Source of the DNA: Chrysoporthe austroafricana
Lineage: Eukaryota; Ascomycota; Sordariomycetes; Diaporthales; Cryphonectriaceae
Reading direction: 5' to 3'
Length of the DNA stretch: 64,000 nucleotides
Assembly: GCA_001051155.2 (NCBI GenBank)
Contig: JYIP02000001.1
Span: 5,580,001-5,644,000, forward strand
Part shown: piece by piece, positions 22,818 to 33,498 of the stretch
Layout of the letters: each line of letters opens with the position of its first letter
Position numbering within the stretch: position 1 is the stretch's first letter
Notes under the pieces: generated by a model
Seen by the model: the letters and a program-made list of their open reading frames with translations, nothing else
The model's database searches: none
What the model was told of the DNA's origin: nothing
Translations under genes and position numbers: made by a program

Positions 22818-23578
22818 CGTCTAAGCTGGGCGCATGTTGCGAGATATAGGCGTAAAACTGGAATGCACTCTCACACACACCCGCCGATAGCTGCTCTTTC
22901 AAGATGCGCTGAGGCGTGTGCGCGCGTGGGAACTTCGATAGAGTTGGCGATGACGAAAGGCGAACAGACAAGCAAGCTAGAACCCGCGAGCGAGTACGTA
23001 CCCGGCGCCTCTGCGCAGGGGGGTTAACATGTGACATCAGCGCCCAAGTAATTTCCGCAGCAAGCAACCCAAAGCGCATGCATCTGCCCGTTCTGCCCCC
23101 ATCGACTGATTCCGCACACCACCAGCGCGACAAAGCTGCTCCCTCGACCTCACACGCGTGCCACCGGCGGAGACGGACGACGGTCTCCATCTCGTGTGTA
23201 ACGACCCACTTCGCACCGCCCCGAGCCGCGCCCGCCGACGCTCGCCTCTGCCCCAGGCCTCCTCCGTTTGTCCCCGCGACACACCAGGCCACCCACACGC
23301 ACCACCAGCCCGCGACGACGACGACGACGACGACGACGACGCTCCCTCAGCCCACGCGGCCTGGGAAAGCAGGGACGCAAAAAGCTGTCCCACCGGCCCG
23401 ACCGCAGCGTGCCTGCTGGCTGCTGCCCCCCCCCCCCCCCCCCCCCCNGGGAGGCCCCCCCGCCCCCCCCCGCCCCCCGGGCCTGGGAAGGCGGGGCCCC
23501 AAAAGCCGTCCCCCCCGCCCCCCCCCCGGCGGCCCCCCGGGCGGCGCCCCCCCCCCCCCCCGCGGCGACGACGACGCC
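22818..23578. other. Intergenic / 5' leader with low-complexity DNA and a sequence gap
   Basis: No gene. It contains a CGA-type triplet run (about 23314-23340), a poly-C run ending in N at 23448, and a degraded echo of 23358-23400 at about 23479-23512. An open frame runs through this stretch into the next gene but is repeat-derived and interrupted by the N. Confidence 0.6.
23448..23448. other. Single undetermined base within a poly-C run
   Basis: About 22 C residues precede the N. The 30-35 bases beginning GGCCTGGGAA before it recur after it with many A/T bases replaced by C/G. This looks like a poor-quality contig end joined to its overlap. Confidence 0.7.
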
Positions 23579-24445
23579 ATGGCCGGCCGCCCGCCGCCGC
23601 TCCTCCTCACCAAGCGCCTGACCTCGTTCCTCCACCTCAACCTCTCCGCCCAGATCACCACCCTCCTCCTGCTGACCCCGGACGGCAAGCTGCTCGCCTA
23701 CGCCGCCAGCCCGCCCATACCCGTCGCCACCCTGCGCACCCAGGCCACCGTCGCCGCCTCCCTCTACGCCATCCACAGCAGCGGCACCGACCGCGAGACC
23801 ATCGGCGGCGCGCTGGGGCCCAACAACCACAACAACAACCATCCCGCCAGCGCCGCCGCCGGCACGACCAACAGCAGCAGTAGTAGTAGCGGCGGCAGCA
23901 CCAGGCGCGGGGAGAGGATACCGGCCCACCAGAGGGACGGTCCGCTCGCCGTCACCATCCAGCTCGAGACCGGCGTCGTGCTGGTCATACGGCGCCTGCG
24001 CTGCGGCATGCTCTTCGTCTGCATGGGTCTTCCCGACGTCCGGCCGCAGCAGCAGCAGCAGCAATCACAACAACAGCAGCAACAACAGCAACACCACCAC
24101 AACCACCACAACCACCACCACCAACACGCACAGCCCCCGCCGGGGCCGATACAGACCACCACCGCCGAGGCCCCCAACGGCGTCCACACGCCCTCCACGA
24201 GCCCCCCGCCACCGCAGCACCCGCACCCGCACCCGCCGTCGCACTCCCACCTCGGCTCCCCCTCCGACGTCGCTAGCGTCCTCAGCGCCGCCACCGCCCA
24301 GACCACCGCGAGCTCCGTCGCGTTCGGCACCGGCACGGCCGGCGTCATGTCCGCCCGCCGGCACGCTGAGGAGCTGGCGCGGTGGCTGGACGACCGCCTG
24401 GGCGCGCTCGAGGTCCCGGCTGACGGGCTGGGTGGGGTGGTGTGA
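23579..24445 (+). CDS. Roadblock/LC7-like domain protein (LAMTOR2-like), 288 aa
   Basis: Single exon from ATG at 23579 to TGA at 24443-24445. Residues 9-60 (KRLTSFLHLN, TTLLLLTPDGKLLAYAA, then TQATVAASLYAIHSSG) and about 118-145 (LAVTIQLETGVVLVIRRLRC, then GMLFVCMG) have the alternating strand and helix pattern of the Roadblock/LC7 fold. That fold is shared by dynein light chains and the Ragulator/EGO subunits that anchor TORC1 at the lysosome or vacuole. Low-complexity insertions follow: a Ser/Gly stretch (about 87-108), then Gln- and His-rich tracts (about 156-182) and a Pro/His-rich segment. The final helix (SARRHAEELARWLDDRLGAL) is again well formed. The fold assignment is by pattern only. 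The upstream assembly gap leaves the promoter and any 5' exon uncertain. Confidence 0.6.
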   Translation: MAGRPPPLLLTKRLTSFLHLNLSAQITTLLLLTPDGKLLAYAASPPIPVATLRTQATVAASLYAIHSSGTDRETIGGALGPNNHNNNHPASAAAGTTNSSSSSSGGSTRRGERIPAHQRDGPLAVTIQLETGVVLVIRRLRCGMLFVCMGLPDVRPQQQQQQSQQQQQQQQHHHNHHNHHHQHAQPPPGPIQTTTAEAPNGVHTPSTSPPPPQHPHPHPPSHSHLGSPSDVASVLSAATAQTTASSVAFGTGTAGVMSARRHAEELARWLDDRLGALEVPADGLGGVV

Positions 24446-25299
24446 TGAGGCGTGGGCGTGGTGGTGTCCCCAAGAGGGGGGGAGGTTTGCTCATGGTCAT
24501 GGGGGCTTGGGCCTGTGCCAGTCGGTCGGTCAAGGAAGAGGAGGCAGGGAGGGAGGAGGTTTCCGCGCTTGAGGATGGCCCCTTCGAGGGGGCTGCGATC
24601 CCTCCTACGAAGGCGGCTGGCTCTGTCCGCGCGGGCGGCGCACTACAAAGTCGGCTCGCGGAGCCGGGGCGCAGGCAGGCCGAAACAGAGAGGGTGAGGT
24701 TTTGAGGACGAGAAGGAGGCCGCGGCAGACGGGCTGGCGTGACGAGCGCACAGGTGACATTTGCCTTCACACCGCTCCTCGCCTGGGGTGCCGAATCGGG
24801 CCCGACTGGGCCTGGGCCCTTGAGCCTGGGCCTTGCGCCGCAGAGGTGTTGATGGAAGCCGGGGCTCTCGGCTACCGGTTCGAGAATCAGAGATGTGTTC
24901 TAGACGTGTTCTAGACGTGTTCTGCGACAGGGTGTGTGTGGGAAGCCGGCCGCTGGATGGGTCTTCTTAGCTGGGCACGAGTGTCCAAGCGTCGTGTTGT
25001 ATTATTATATCATTAACCTAATCAGACCTATGCTCCAAGCTGCCCTCAAAAAATAAATGCATCGTCCCGCCAACGTGAGAACCGCCCCTACCTGATCCAA
25101 CGCGGGCCCTTTCTTTCCAGGACGCAGCGCAGCAACAGGGCTTTTTCATCTGTGACGTATGGCATCGAAGATTCAGAGGGGCCGCCGCAGCCTTTCGCCG
25201 CTCGGTCAGGCGCCTCTGGAAAGATTGTGCTGTCCTAACCCATGCCAGCATACTAAGTCATCGCCAGAACGCGCCCCCTCCCCCCCAACCGTGGGCGGC
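24446..25299. other. Intergenic between convergent genes
   Basis: Contains 3' flanks only. A TTCTAGACGTG word is repeated near 24897-24920. ORFs here are short and without recognisable content. Confidence 0.6.
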
Positions 25300-27489
25300 C
25301 TACTCGATGCTCAACCGCGTGATCCCGTCGTTCGTATCGATCATCCCCTGGTATCCCACCCGCCCCTTGTGGATGCTCGGCCTCTTCTCGCCGCCCGCGT
25401 TCCCGCCGGTGCCGCTGTCGCTCGGGGTCCCGGTCCCGCTGCCGCCGCCGCCGCTGCCCTTGTCGCCGCTGCCGTTGCTGCCCGGCCGCGGGCCCCACGG
25501 CGGGTGCTGCATGGGGCTCTGCATGATGGGCGAGCTGTGCACGCTGAGCCCCGGCGAGACCGCCCGCCTCTTGAAGCTGACCGGGTCGAGGTCGTCGTCG
25601 CGCCGGCGCTTGCCCATGTTGAACCGGCGCGTGATCTCGGCTGCCGACGGCGGGGGGTGGTCGGACGGGGGCATCGCCAGGCCGCCGCCCTGCTGGGGCG
25701 TCTCGCCGCCCGAGCTGCTCGTGCCCGTCATGGGGAAGATAAACCCGTTGTTCCCCGTAGGCCCCTGGCTCAGCGAGGGGGAGTCCATGTTCACATCATC
25801 CATGCTCAACCCAGACGAGGATCCCCGCGGCGGGCCGGGCGGGGGCGGTGTCGTCGTGGCCCCTCCTACACTGCTCGTCTCGGAGAAGGTTTCCCAGAAC
25901 ATCCTTCCTTTAGAGTTCTTCTGCGCCTGCTGCTTAAAGCTGCTCGACAGGCCGAGCGCATTGTCGACCATCATCGCATCCTCCGACAGATCCTCTACTG
26001 AGTCCTGTGTCGGCATGTTGGGGCTCGAGACTGTGGTCGTGGTCACAGAGACCGTCTGTGGAGGGCGGGGCGGTTCGAAGTCAACGTCGCTCTCGCGCAC
26101 CTGGCGGACGACCTCTGCCTCGCGGCGAAACTCGGACTCGATGGGCGTCCCCTCCTCGGCAAGCGCAAGTCTCACCCGCGCAAAGTTTCTCGACTTGGGC
26201 TGTGAACAAGTTAGCAGAGGGATATGAGCCGGCAGGTGGGCAAGGGAAAAGTCAGGAAGATGCCTGCATACAAGTAAGTTGCTCCGCCGCGTGACGGCGC
26301 GCCTCACGACCCTGGTCTGCGGGTCTGCGCCAGGCCCGAGTACGCCATCGACATTGACGCCCGGTTTGGGGTTGTCCTCGCTCTCGCTCCCGGAGATGTG
26401 CAGCTGGTTGGCAGCCCAGCTGATGCTCTCGCGCCGCGCATGCGGAGGGGCAATCTCTTTCGCCATGCTGCCGAAGGGAGAGATGTTGCTCGGGGGAGAT
26501 TTGGAAAGCATGGAGGGGGCCGCGGGCGTGGAAGGGAACCCCATCCCGAAGGGCGCGCGGGGTTTCTTCTTGAGGGGCTTGCGAGGCCGCTGCCGTTGCT
26601 GGAAAGACCAAAGGCTGTGCATAGCGGGCGAGCCACCCCCGGGCGCAAGACCAGGACCCAGCTGGGGACCCAACGGGTTATTCCTGACAGCCTGGGGCGT
26701 CATGAGGTACGGCTCGTCCACATCCTCGTCCATAATATCGTCCTCGTCAGAGCTCGAAGACGAGTCGGAGATCAGGTTGGCAGCGCTCCCAAGCGAGGTC
26801 GAGATGTGATGGCGCTCGTGGTTGCCCATCACAGACCACAAGGAGTTGGACGTCTGTTCAGGGGCGCCGAATTCACCGACTCGCCTGCCTGGAATATTCA
26901 ATCCTCTGCCCCCCACAGTCGGAGACGCGTCGGGCGAGGTCGGTTCGGCGAGGGTGGTATGGTGTAGGCTCGTGGCGGCGCGGGAGAAGTCCAGGCCTCT
27001 GGATCTCCGCGGAAGGATGTTGGTAGGGGAGGAGTACGTCTGAGAGTGGTCGAGTTTTGGCGACAAGGGGATAGGCTTGGGGATGATGGCGCTGGGCTGT
27101 TGGGTCGGGGGTGTATATACGGGGAGCTCCAAGGAGAGACCACGTGCGCCGGTAGGAAACTCGGTTCGGTGAGGCGTGACGGGAGGCGCGGCGGCGTCTG
27201 GGGTGGGGGAGATCGAGGTTGTGACCGACATGGGGTCGCGCATGGCGATGGTGATGGTGCTATCATCTTTGGAAGTCCGTCGCGCATCGGCGAGGTGCAA
27301 GGCCGGTGGGAACCTCTGAGGCGTGCCACCTCCGTCGGACAGAGAACGCGTCTTCCTGGCCGGAGTCGCCGTCGACCGGGCGGCAGCGCCCTCAACCACT
27401 TCAGGTTCCCCATCGCCCTCGTCCGCAGCATCCATCACCGCAACCTCATCGTATTTCACGTTCGGTGTTCGCAGCGGCCGGTAGTCCAT
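25300..27489 (-). CDS. Uncharacterised proline/serine-rich fungal protein (705 aa), probably nuclear
   Basis: Two exons on the minus strand: 27489-26272 and 26199-25300. The 72-nt in-frame intron (26271-26200) starts GTATGC, has a CTAAC branch word and ends CACAG. Without splicing, 24 residues would interrupt a charged conserved-looking segment (RRSNLL | PKSRNFARVRLALAEEGTPI, then REAEVVRQVRESD). The protein is mostly disordered: Ser/Pro/Thr-rich N-terminus with many SP/TP sites, an acidic patch SSSSSDEDDIMDEDVDEPY (about 245-263), and basic stretches (RPRKPLKKKPR, GKRRRDDDLDPVSFKRR) that look like nuclear localisation signals. It ends in a compact KGRVGYQGMIDTNDGITRLS motif. SP/TP clusters suggest control by a proline-directed kinase. 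I do not recognise a named family. Confidence 0.7.
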   Translation of the reverse strand: MDYRPLRTPNVKYDEVAVMDAADEGDGEPEVVEGAAARSTATPARKTRSLSDGGGTPQRFPPALHLADARRTSKDDSTITIAMRDPMSVTTSISPTPDAAAPPVTPHRTEFPTGARGLSLELPVYTPPTQQPSAIIPKPIPLSPKLDHSQTYSSPTNILPRRSRGLDFSRAATSLHHTTLAEPTSPDASPTVGGRGLNIPGRRVGEFGAPEQTSNSLWSVMGNHERHHISTSLGSAANLISDSSSSSDEDDIMDEDVDEPYLMTPQAVRNNPLGPQLGPGLAPGGGSPAMHSLWSFQQRQRPRKPLKKKPRAPFGMGFPSTPAAPSMLSKSPPSNISPFGSMAKEIAPPHARRESISWAANQLHISGSESEDNPKPGVNVDGVLGPGADPQTRVVRRAVTRRSNLLVCRHLPDFSLAHLPAHIPLLTCSQPKSRNFARVRLALAEEGTPIESEFRREAEVVRQVRESDVDFEPPRPPQTVSVTTTTVSSPNMPTQDSVEDLSEDAMMVDNALGLSSSFKQQAQKNSKGRMFWETFSETSSVGGATTTPPPPGPPRGSSSGLSMDDVNMDSPSLSQGPTGNNGFIFPMTGTSSSGGETPQQGGGLAMPPSDHPPPSAAEITRRFNMGKRRRDDDLDPVSFKRRAVSPGLSVHSSPIMQSPMQHPPWGPRPGSNGSGDKGSGGGGSGTGTPSDSGTGGNAGGEKRPSIHKGRVGYQGMIDTNDGITRLSIE

Positions 27490-28891
27490 GCCGGCCGTGT
27501 CTGTAGGAGAGGCCAGGCAAGGTGAGGTGAGATCGATACACGAGTGCCTGGCCGTCGGCGAGGCTCAACACCAGACAGCAGACTATTCAGTAAGTCAAGT
27601 GGCGCAGCGTCGTTCAATGCTCGCTGTTCCAATTGACCAGTGCGCCTCGTTGGCTTCGCGACTCGGTGGCAGACAGCTTGCTTGTGAGAGCGGTCGTCAT
27701 CAGGAGCAGGTAATCACACCCAACTGCACATGATACGAACGAGCAGAGGGCGAGTTGGGCACGGACTTCAGGTTTCGTCTCATCATCTGAGGCTGCGACG
27801 AGGTCGAAGTTGAGGCGATGCTGGGGAATTGATGAACTGCACGCGGCGTGGAGAATGGGCTGGCAGTTGCATGTTCCCCGCCGCCAAGTCACCAAGTCAC
27901 CAACCGAGGAGACCATGTAAGAGTGCTAGTGACGGGGCATTCAATTAGAGTTAAGACCGCCTGAAAAGCTAGGGACGTTCCCGTGCCGTGAGTGCCCACC
28001 AATGACGCAAGTACACTCTCCTTTGCCGCGCGGGTACGTGCACCCTGTATTTCCGCCCTCGTCCTCCAGGGCCTCCTTACACTGCGGTAGACACATCTGA
28101 TGAGGACCTTGATGGGAACTCTCTGGATTGTCCTTCAATCACAACCGTGAAAGACCTATCTACACCAACAAGTATACTGTGACATTGTTTCGGTTTAGAA
28201 GAATTAGTCACTCCTATAGTCCAGCTAGAGTATGTAAGTACCAAGTCCAACACAGTGAATTTCCACAAGTGTTTCCTTTCCGGTTCCCCGGCTTCTGATC
28301 ACCATCTTCTCTTTGTTTTCTTCCTCCTTGTTACGATAAACTTCATGCCCTCTTCTAGCAGTAGCTACTGTGAACAAGTCTATCCCTACGCTTCTATATG
28401 CAAATATATTTACAGCTGCCTCGGACAAAGCATCCAAGCCTGGGCTGCGCTCCGAGTCACTATCGTCCACCCTTTACTAGCCTCCATCCCTTGCTTTTGC
28501 CTCAATCATGTGGTTTTAAGCAGGTCAAATTTCAACCAATGAAAGTCCAAAATATTTTTTTTATGAATTAACTATTTTACATTCATATCATCTCCCCAAT
28601 TCAGGGTGGGGAAAAAAAAGACAAAGATTCCAGCCCAGGATCGCTGCCTTGTTTCAGGCACCTGCACCTGAGTAAGTGACTAGTTCTTTGACCGCCTACT
28701 GCAATAGGCATATCGATAGCGCTCCAATACGACCAAGTGCCCCGCGGTGGAGGTGAGGCCCCTGCAAAATCAGTACCCCGCGGGGCAATTCTTGTGAACT
28801 TTTTGGGTCGACGGCGCATTGCCCAACTCAAAATTTCATCCTGCAGGACAATCTTGGATGGACTGCAACTCCCACAACATCAATTGACAAG
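27490..28891. other. Intergenic between divergent genes
   Basis: No supportable gene. It must hold the promoters of the minus-strand 705-aa gene and of adenylosuccinate lyase. A locally AT-rich stretch lies at about 28545-28590. Short ORFs lack protein-like content. Confidence 0.55.
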
Positions 28892-30601
28892 ATGGCAAGC
28901 TACGACGTCTACAGCACCCCCCTGGGGTCCCGCTATGCATCAAAGGAGATGCTGTTCCTCTTCTCCACCCGATCCCGGGCCAAGACCTGGCGTCAGCTCT
29001 GGCTGTGGCTGGCCGAGGCTGAGAAGGAGCTAGGTATCGACCAGATCACCGACGAGGCTTTGGACCAGATGAGAGCCAACCTGGACGTCAGTGATGAGTC
29101 CTTCAAGGTTGCAGCAGAGGAGGAGAAGCGACGCCGCCACGATGTCATGGCCTTTGTCCATGTGGGTACTCGGATGAAACTCTCCTCTGCACGAGGATGT
29201 ATGCTGGACAGCCACTGACACATAAGTACAAGGCCTTCGCCCAAGATGCTCCTGCTGCTGCTGGTATCATGTAAATCTTCTCGATGTGGATGCTTGAGCT
29301 GCTCTTTCTGACCCCTCAAACCAGTCACTATGGCGCCACCTCCTGTTTCGTCACCGATAACACAGAGCTCATCTTCATGAAGAAGGGTCTGGAGCTCATC
29401 CTCCCCAAGCTGGCCAAGGTCATCTCCAACTTGAGCCAGTTTGCCCTCAAGTATAAGGACCTGCCGACCCTGGGCTTTACCCACTTCCAGCCTGCCCAGC
29501 CCATCACTGTTGGCAAGCGTGCTGCGCAGTGGATTCAGGACCTGCTGATGGACCTCCGCAACATCACCCGCGTCCTCAAGGACCTCGAGTTCCGCGGTGC
29601 CATGGGCACTACCGGCACCCAGGCCTCCTTCATGGAGATTTTCCACGGTGACGGTGCCAAGATCGATCGCCTCAACGAGCTGCTTTGCGAGAAAGCCGGC
29701 TTCCCATCCACCTACGCCGTCTCCACCCAGACCTACACCCGCAAGGTCGATCTCAACGTCTCTCAGGCTCTCGCCGGCTTGGGTGCCTCGGCTCAGCGGA
29801 TCGCCACGGACATCCGCCACCTGGCGAACCTGAAGGAGATCGAGGAGCCGTTTGAGAAGGATCAGATCGGCAGCAGCGCCATGGTATGTTAGCCGCAATA
29901 TCCGAGTGACGGAGGCGCGCTGACGGGAGGATCAATATAGGCCTATAAGCGCAACCCTATGCGCTCTGAGCGCATCTGCTCCCTGGGCCGCAAGCTGGGC
30001 AGCGTCCCCACGAACTTCACTGAGACCTATGTCGGTCAGTGGTTCGAACGTACCCTGGACGACTCTGCCATCCGCCGCATGGACATCCCCGAGTCCTTCC
30101 TCCTGGCTGATGCTATTCTCATCTCGCTTGACAATGTTACCAACGGTGAGCGAGCCCCGCTTGCTTCCTGTCTCCGTCTTAGGCAGCCGGGGAGGTAAAT
30201 ACTAACTCTATCTAGGTCTCGTTGTTTACCCTGAGGTCATCCGCGCCAACCTGATGAAGGAGCTGCCCTTCATGGCGACCGAGAACATCATCATGAAGAT
30301 GGTCTCCAAGGGCGCCTCCCGGCAGGACTGCCACGAAGAGATCCGGGTCCTCAGCCACCAGGCCTCCCACGCGGTCAAGATGGAGGGCAAGCCCAACGAC
30401 CTGATCGAACGCATCCGTAACACCGCGTACTTTGCCCCTGTTCACGGCATTCTCGATGAGGTTCTGGACCCCGCCCTCTACACAGGCCGGTCCGCCACCA
30501 TTGTCGAGCGCCTGTGCGGGCCCGGCGGAAAGGTCGAGGCGGCCCTGACGCCTTACTCCGAGTACCTCAACTCGGCCAAGACTGCCCAGCTGCACGTCTG
30601 A
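28892..30601 (+). CDS. ADE13: Adenylosuccinate lyase (485 aa)
   Basis: Catalyses two steps of purine synthesis: release of fumarate from SAICAR and from adenylosuccinate. Cytosolic homotetramer in known family members. Five exons: 28892-29161, 29233-29270, 29325-29883, 29941-30145, 30216-30601. Donors are GTGGGT, GTAAAT, GTATGT and GTGAGC. The last intron has a perfect TACTAAC branch. Exon 2 is only 38 nt and restores [12 protein letters not shown] followed by IHYGATSC. The superfamily signature is SSAMAYKRNPM (286-296), split by intron 3 exactly before AYK. TFTHFQ-like substrate region reads [14 protein letters not shown]. Length matches the eukaryotic enzyme. The 3' end is 243 bp from the convergent alcohol dehydrogenase gene. 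Confidence 0.96.
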
Positions 30602-30844
30602 TCCCTCACCCATATCGAAGATTGGGCTTCTCGCTGGCGTTTGGGTAAATTGGGTAAGTGAAATCGCATGAGGCAGGCAGGATTCAACACCGTAGAAGAT
30701 AGCAACCCACAGGATATCACAGCATCTTCTCAAAACATGATTTTCTTCTTTCATTATCATTGGTATCATCCATCCAAACTTTAGACATCGGCAAGAACCT
30801 GCGAGGCTGGAAAGTCCCCAAGCCGGCATTCCACCTATAAATGT

Positions 30845-32217
30845 CTAGTTCTTGGTGCCAAAAGCCTTATCAAACCCGGTCAGGGTGAAACGGTAATGGA
30901 CTTTATTCTCCTTGACACGCTCCACAGCCTCCTTGCAACCATCCTCGGAGATGTCGATGGTCTCGACCCACGGCTTGATACCCTTCTCAGCAGCAAGCTT
31001 TAAAAGGGCATTCATCTCCTCTGTACACGGGAAGCTCATTAGCACGGAAGACACGCAGCATATGGTGGAGGGTGGGAATTTACGGTTGTTGCCCAGATGG
31101 CTGCCGGTCAGCTTAGCAGCATTGCCTGCGAACGCCTGAGCCATCATCTCGGGCAGTGGCTTGTCAGGCAGCCCAACCATGTGGAACTGGCCGCCCACCT
31201 GTTCTCATGTTAGCAGGATACGACAATGACGGGATGGGACAGGCTAACGCACTTTCAGTGTAGACATGTACGTCTTCAGGTCGAACGTGTTCGTCATGTC
31301 GCTGCAGTTGAGGATGAAGTCGAAGGCGAAAGCCCACGGCTTCGCCCAGTCCTTCTCGTTCGTGACGATGGCCTCCTTGGCGCCCAGCTTCTTGATGTCC
31401 CCGGCCTTGTGCGGCGAGTGCGTGAAGGCGTAGACCTCCGCGCCGAGGGCCGCGGCCCACTGGACGCCCAGGTGGCCCAGCCCGCCGATGCCGCAGATGG
31501 CGACCTTCTTGCCCGGGCCGACGCCGCCGCGCACCAGGGGCGAGTACGTGGTGATGCCGGCGCAGAGCAGCGGCGCGGCGTCGGCGGAGGCCAGGGCGTC
31601 CGGGATCTTGAAGGTGAAGTACTCGTGCGCCCTGATGTAGTTGGCATAGCCGCCGTGAGCCCAGCTGCCGTCTTCATATTGGGAGTTGTAGGTGTCCTAG
31701 ACATGTTCTAATCAGCAAGAATGCCCTTGAGTGTCAGAAAACCCCCTCAGGTTTGCGGCGGGTGAGCCATACGACGAGGTGAGGGCAGTAGTTCTCGTTT
31801 GCGTTCTTGCACTGTTCACACTTCAGACAGCTCCAGACCTGCGCGCCGACACCGACCCTGTCGCCCTCCTTGATCTCCTTGACGTCCTTCCCGACCTTCA
31901 CGGCCTTGCCGACGACCTCGTGGCCGACGCAGAGGGGACCCTCGTAGTCGCCCCAGCCGCCGGTGATTGTGTGTCTGCAATATAGGGAGCGTCAGCAGCT
32001 GGAAGGCCAACCATACACGGCACGCTATCGTTCAGGGACTTGTTTCGGGGGCGCAGGAAGAGCCGTACACATCACTACCGCATACGCCGCATGCCTCGAT
32101 CTGCACGTCGATGTCGTTAGGGCCGAACGGTTTAGGCTTCAGCTCGTGCTTCTTGAACTGGTTCCACGTCTTGGGGCCCGCGACGCAGAAGCCCTCGAAG
32201 GTATCCGGATAGCCCAT
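30845..32217 (-). CDS. Zinc-dependent NADP-type alcohol dehydrogenase (cinnamyl alcohol dehydrogenase/Adh6-like), 382 aa
   Basis: Four exons on the minus strand: 32217-32069, 31974-31773, 31696-31253, 31198-30845. Introns start GTACGG, GTATGG and GTGCGT. Medium-chain dehydrogenase: catalytic-zinc motif ACGVCGSD (Cys46), GHEVVG (His68, Glu69) and structural-zinc cysteines 99, 102, 105 and 113 in CLKCEQC and NYC. The Rossmann motif GIGGLGHLGVQWA is followed by a segment fitting NADP use. The catalytic-zinc positions match yeast Adh6 numbering. The family reduces a wide range of aldehydes to alcohols with NADPH. The actual substrate cannot be read from sequence. Convergent with ADE13. No signal peptide, so cytosolic. 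Confidence 0.9.
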
Positions 32218-33498
32218 CTTGGTGATGTGGAGTTGGCTTTACACAGCACGCAGGAGGTGAAAGAGCTCGTAGGAGGTATCACAGGAAAGAGATCAAAGAT
32301 GAGTCTGCACCACCAGGCCTACGCATTACCACCGGAAAACGGCAAGGTCAGGCAGTCCTCTAGTCCTCTCCTTTATAGCCTTCGCTGTTGTGCAGTGCGC
32401 ACTCTGCAGTCGCCCAGAATTTGGAATGGCTTCGGGGGCTGATGACGTCGAGATGAAGGAACGCCACAATCCCATCCTCTCGTCCTGTGGACTTAAATAA
32501 TGCCCGTAGGTTCCTGCGCGGCTCGTGCCTGAGATGGGGAGGCTAGTTGGCCACCGGCTGGACTGTACAACGTCGGTTATGGGGTTTAGTCGGCTTCTGT
32601 GTGCCCTAGAAGCACGAGAGAACGGGCCCGTTCTAGTAATCTATGACGATGCAGGGCCTAGAGCGAGACCTGAAGCGCTACCGCTGGGCCGGTACAGGAG
32701 GGCCGTCATGTCGTTTAAGCTTATTGGTGTCACGCCACGATCTGGCATCTCCGGAGGAAGTGATCCTGGCGTGTTCGGTCTAGTATATGCTATGATCATG
32801 GTGGAGGAGGTTGAGGGATGTGACCTGCTTTGTACCTACCACCATAACACCAGGATGCCTTCGCAGAATCATACCAAGCAGGACTCATTTCGTGGCTCCT
32901 GTCGCTATCTACCCACATTACTTAGAGCACATGAGTCTCGAAGATGGATGAAGTTGTAGTGAAGCTATATTATATGGGTACAGTACTGCTGCGCCCTACC
33001 CAGTAGAACACCCTGGAACTAGGTTTGATACCGTATCACTTGCTGGGGCATGTACTCCGTACTATGCAACAGTATTGGTAAGTGCGCAGAACCCCACCCT
33101 CAGGAGCCCCCCACCTGACGTCAGCCGGCAAGCTTCCGTAGCTGTCGGCGGGGAAGGTGCAGAGATAGTACGACCCAGTACCTTGGTACCTCGGACCGTC
33201 GCATGCTAGGGAAGGAAACATCCAGAATTCACCTCGGAATGCTCAAGTCTAGTCTTTAATCCCCTCACGACAGCCTTTCTTAGTAGTACCGTAGTGAATG
33301 AGTTCCATCCGAGCCGTGCAGCGACTGAGACTGCAAGCATCCCTCCTCGCCAGATCATCGTTGAAGTCAGGCCCACGTACGTTAAACTTCTCAGAGACGG
33401 CGTTGATGGGCTCCGTTTCTGCCACAAGCCTCTGACACTGACTAACGCGTCTCGCAGCCCTACGGAGTATTGCAGCCTCATCAAGGTTTCTGGCGACC
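32218..33498. other. Intergenic between divergent genes
   Basis: 1.28 kb between alcohol dehydrogenase (-) and glyoxalase I (+). A 144-aa ORF at 32525-32959 has no recognisable motif and atypical composition, so it is not called. Promoters of both genes must lie here. Confidence 0.55.

Noticed and set aside
22916..23578. Upstream extension of the LC7-like ORF (about 220 residues)
   Set aside because: Low-complexity, crosses the N at 23448 and duplicated contig-end sequence. The folded part starts at the ATG at 23579.
32525..32959. 144-aa ORF in the ADH-GLO1 intergenic region
   Set aside because: No motif, no splice-supported extension and composition unlike neighbouring genes.
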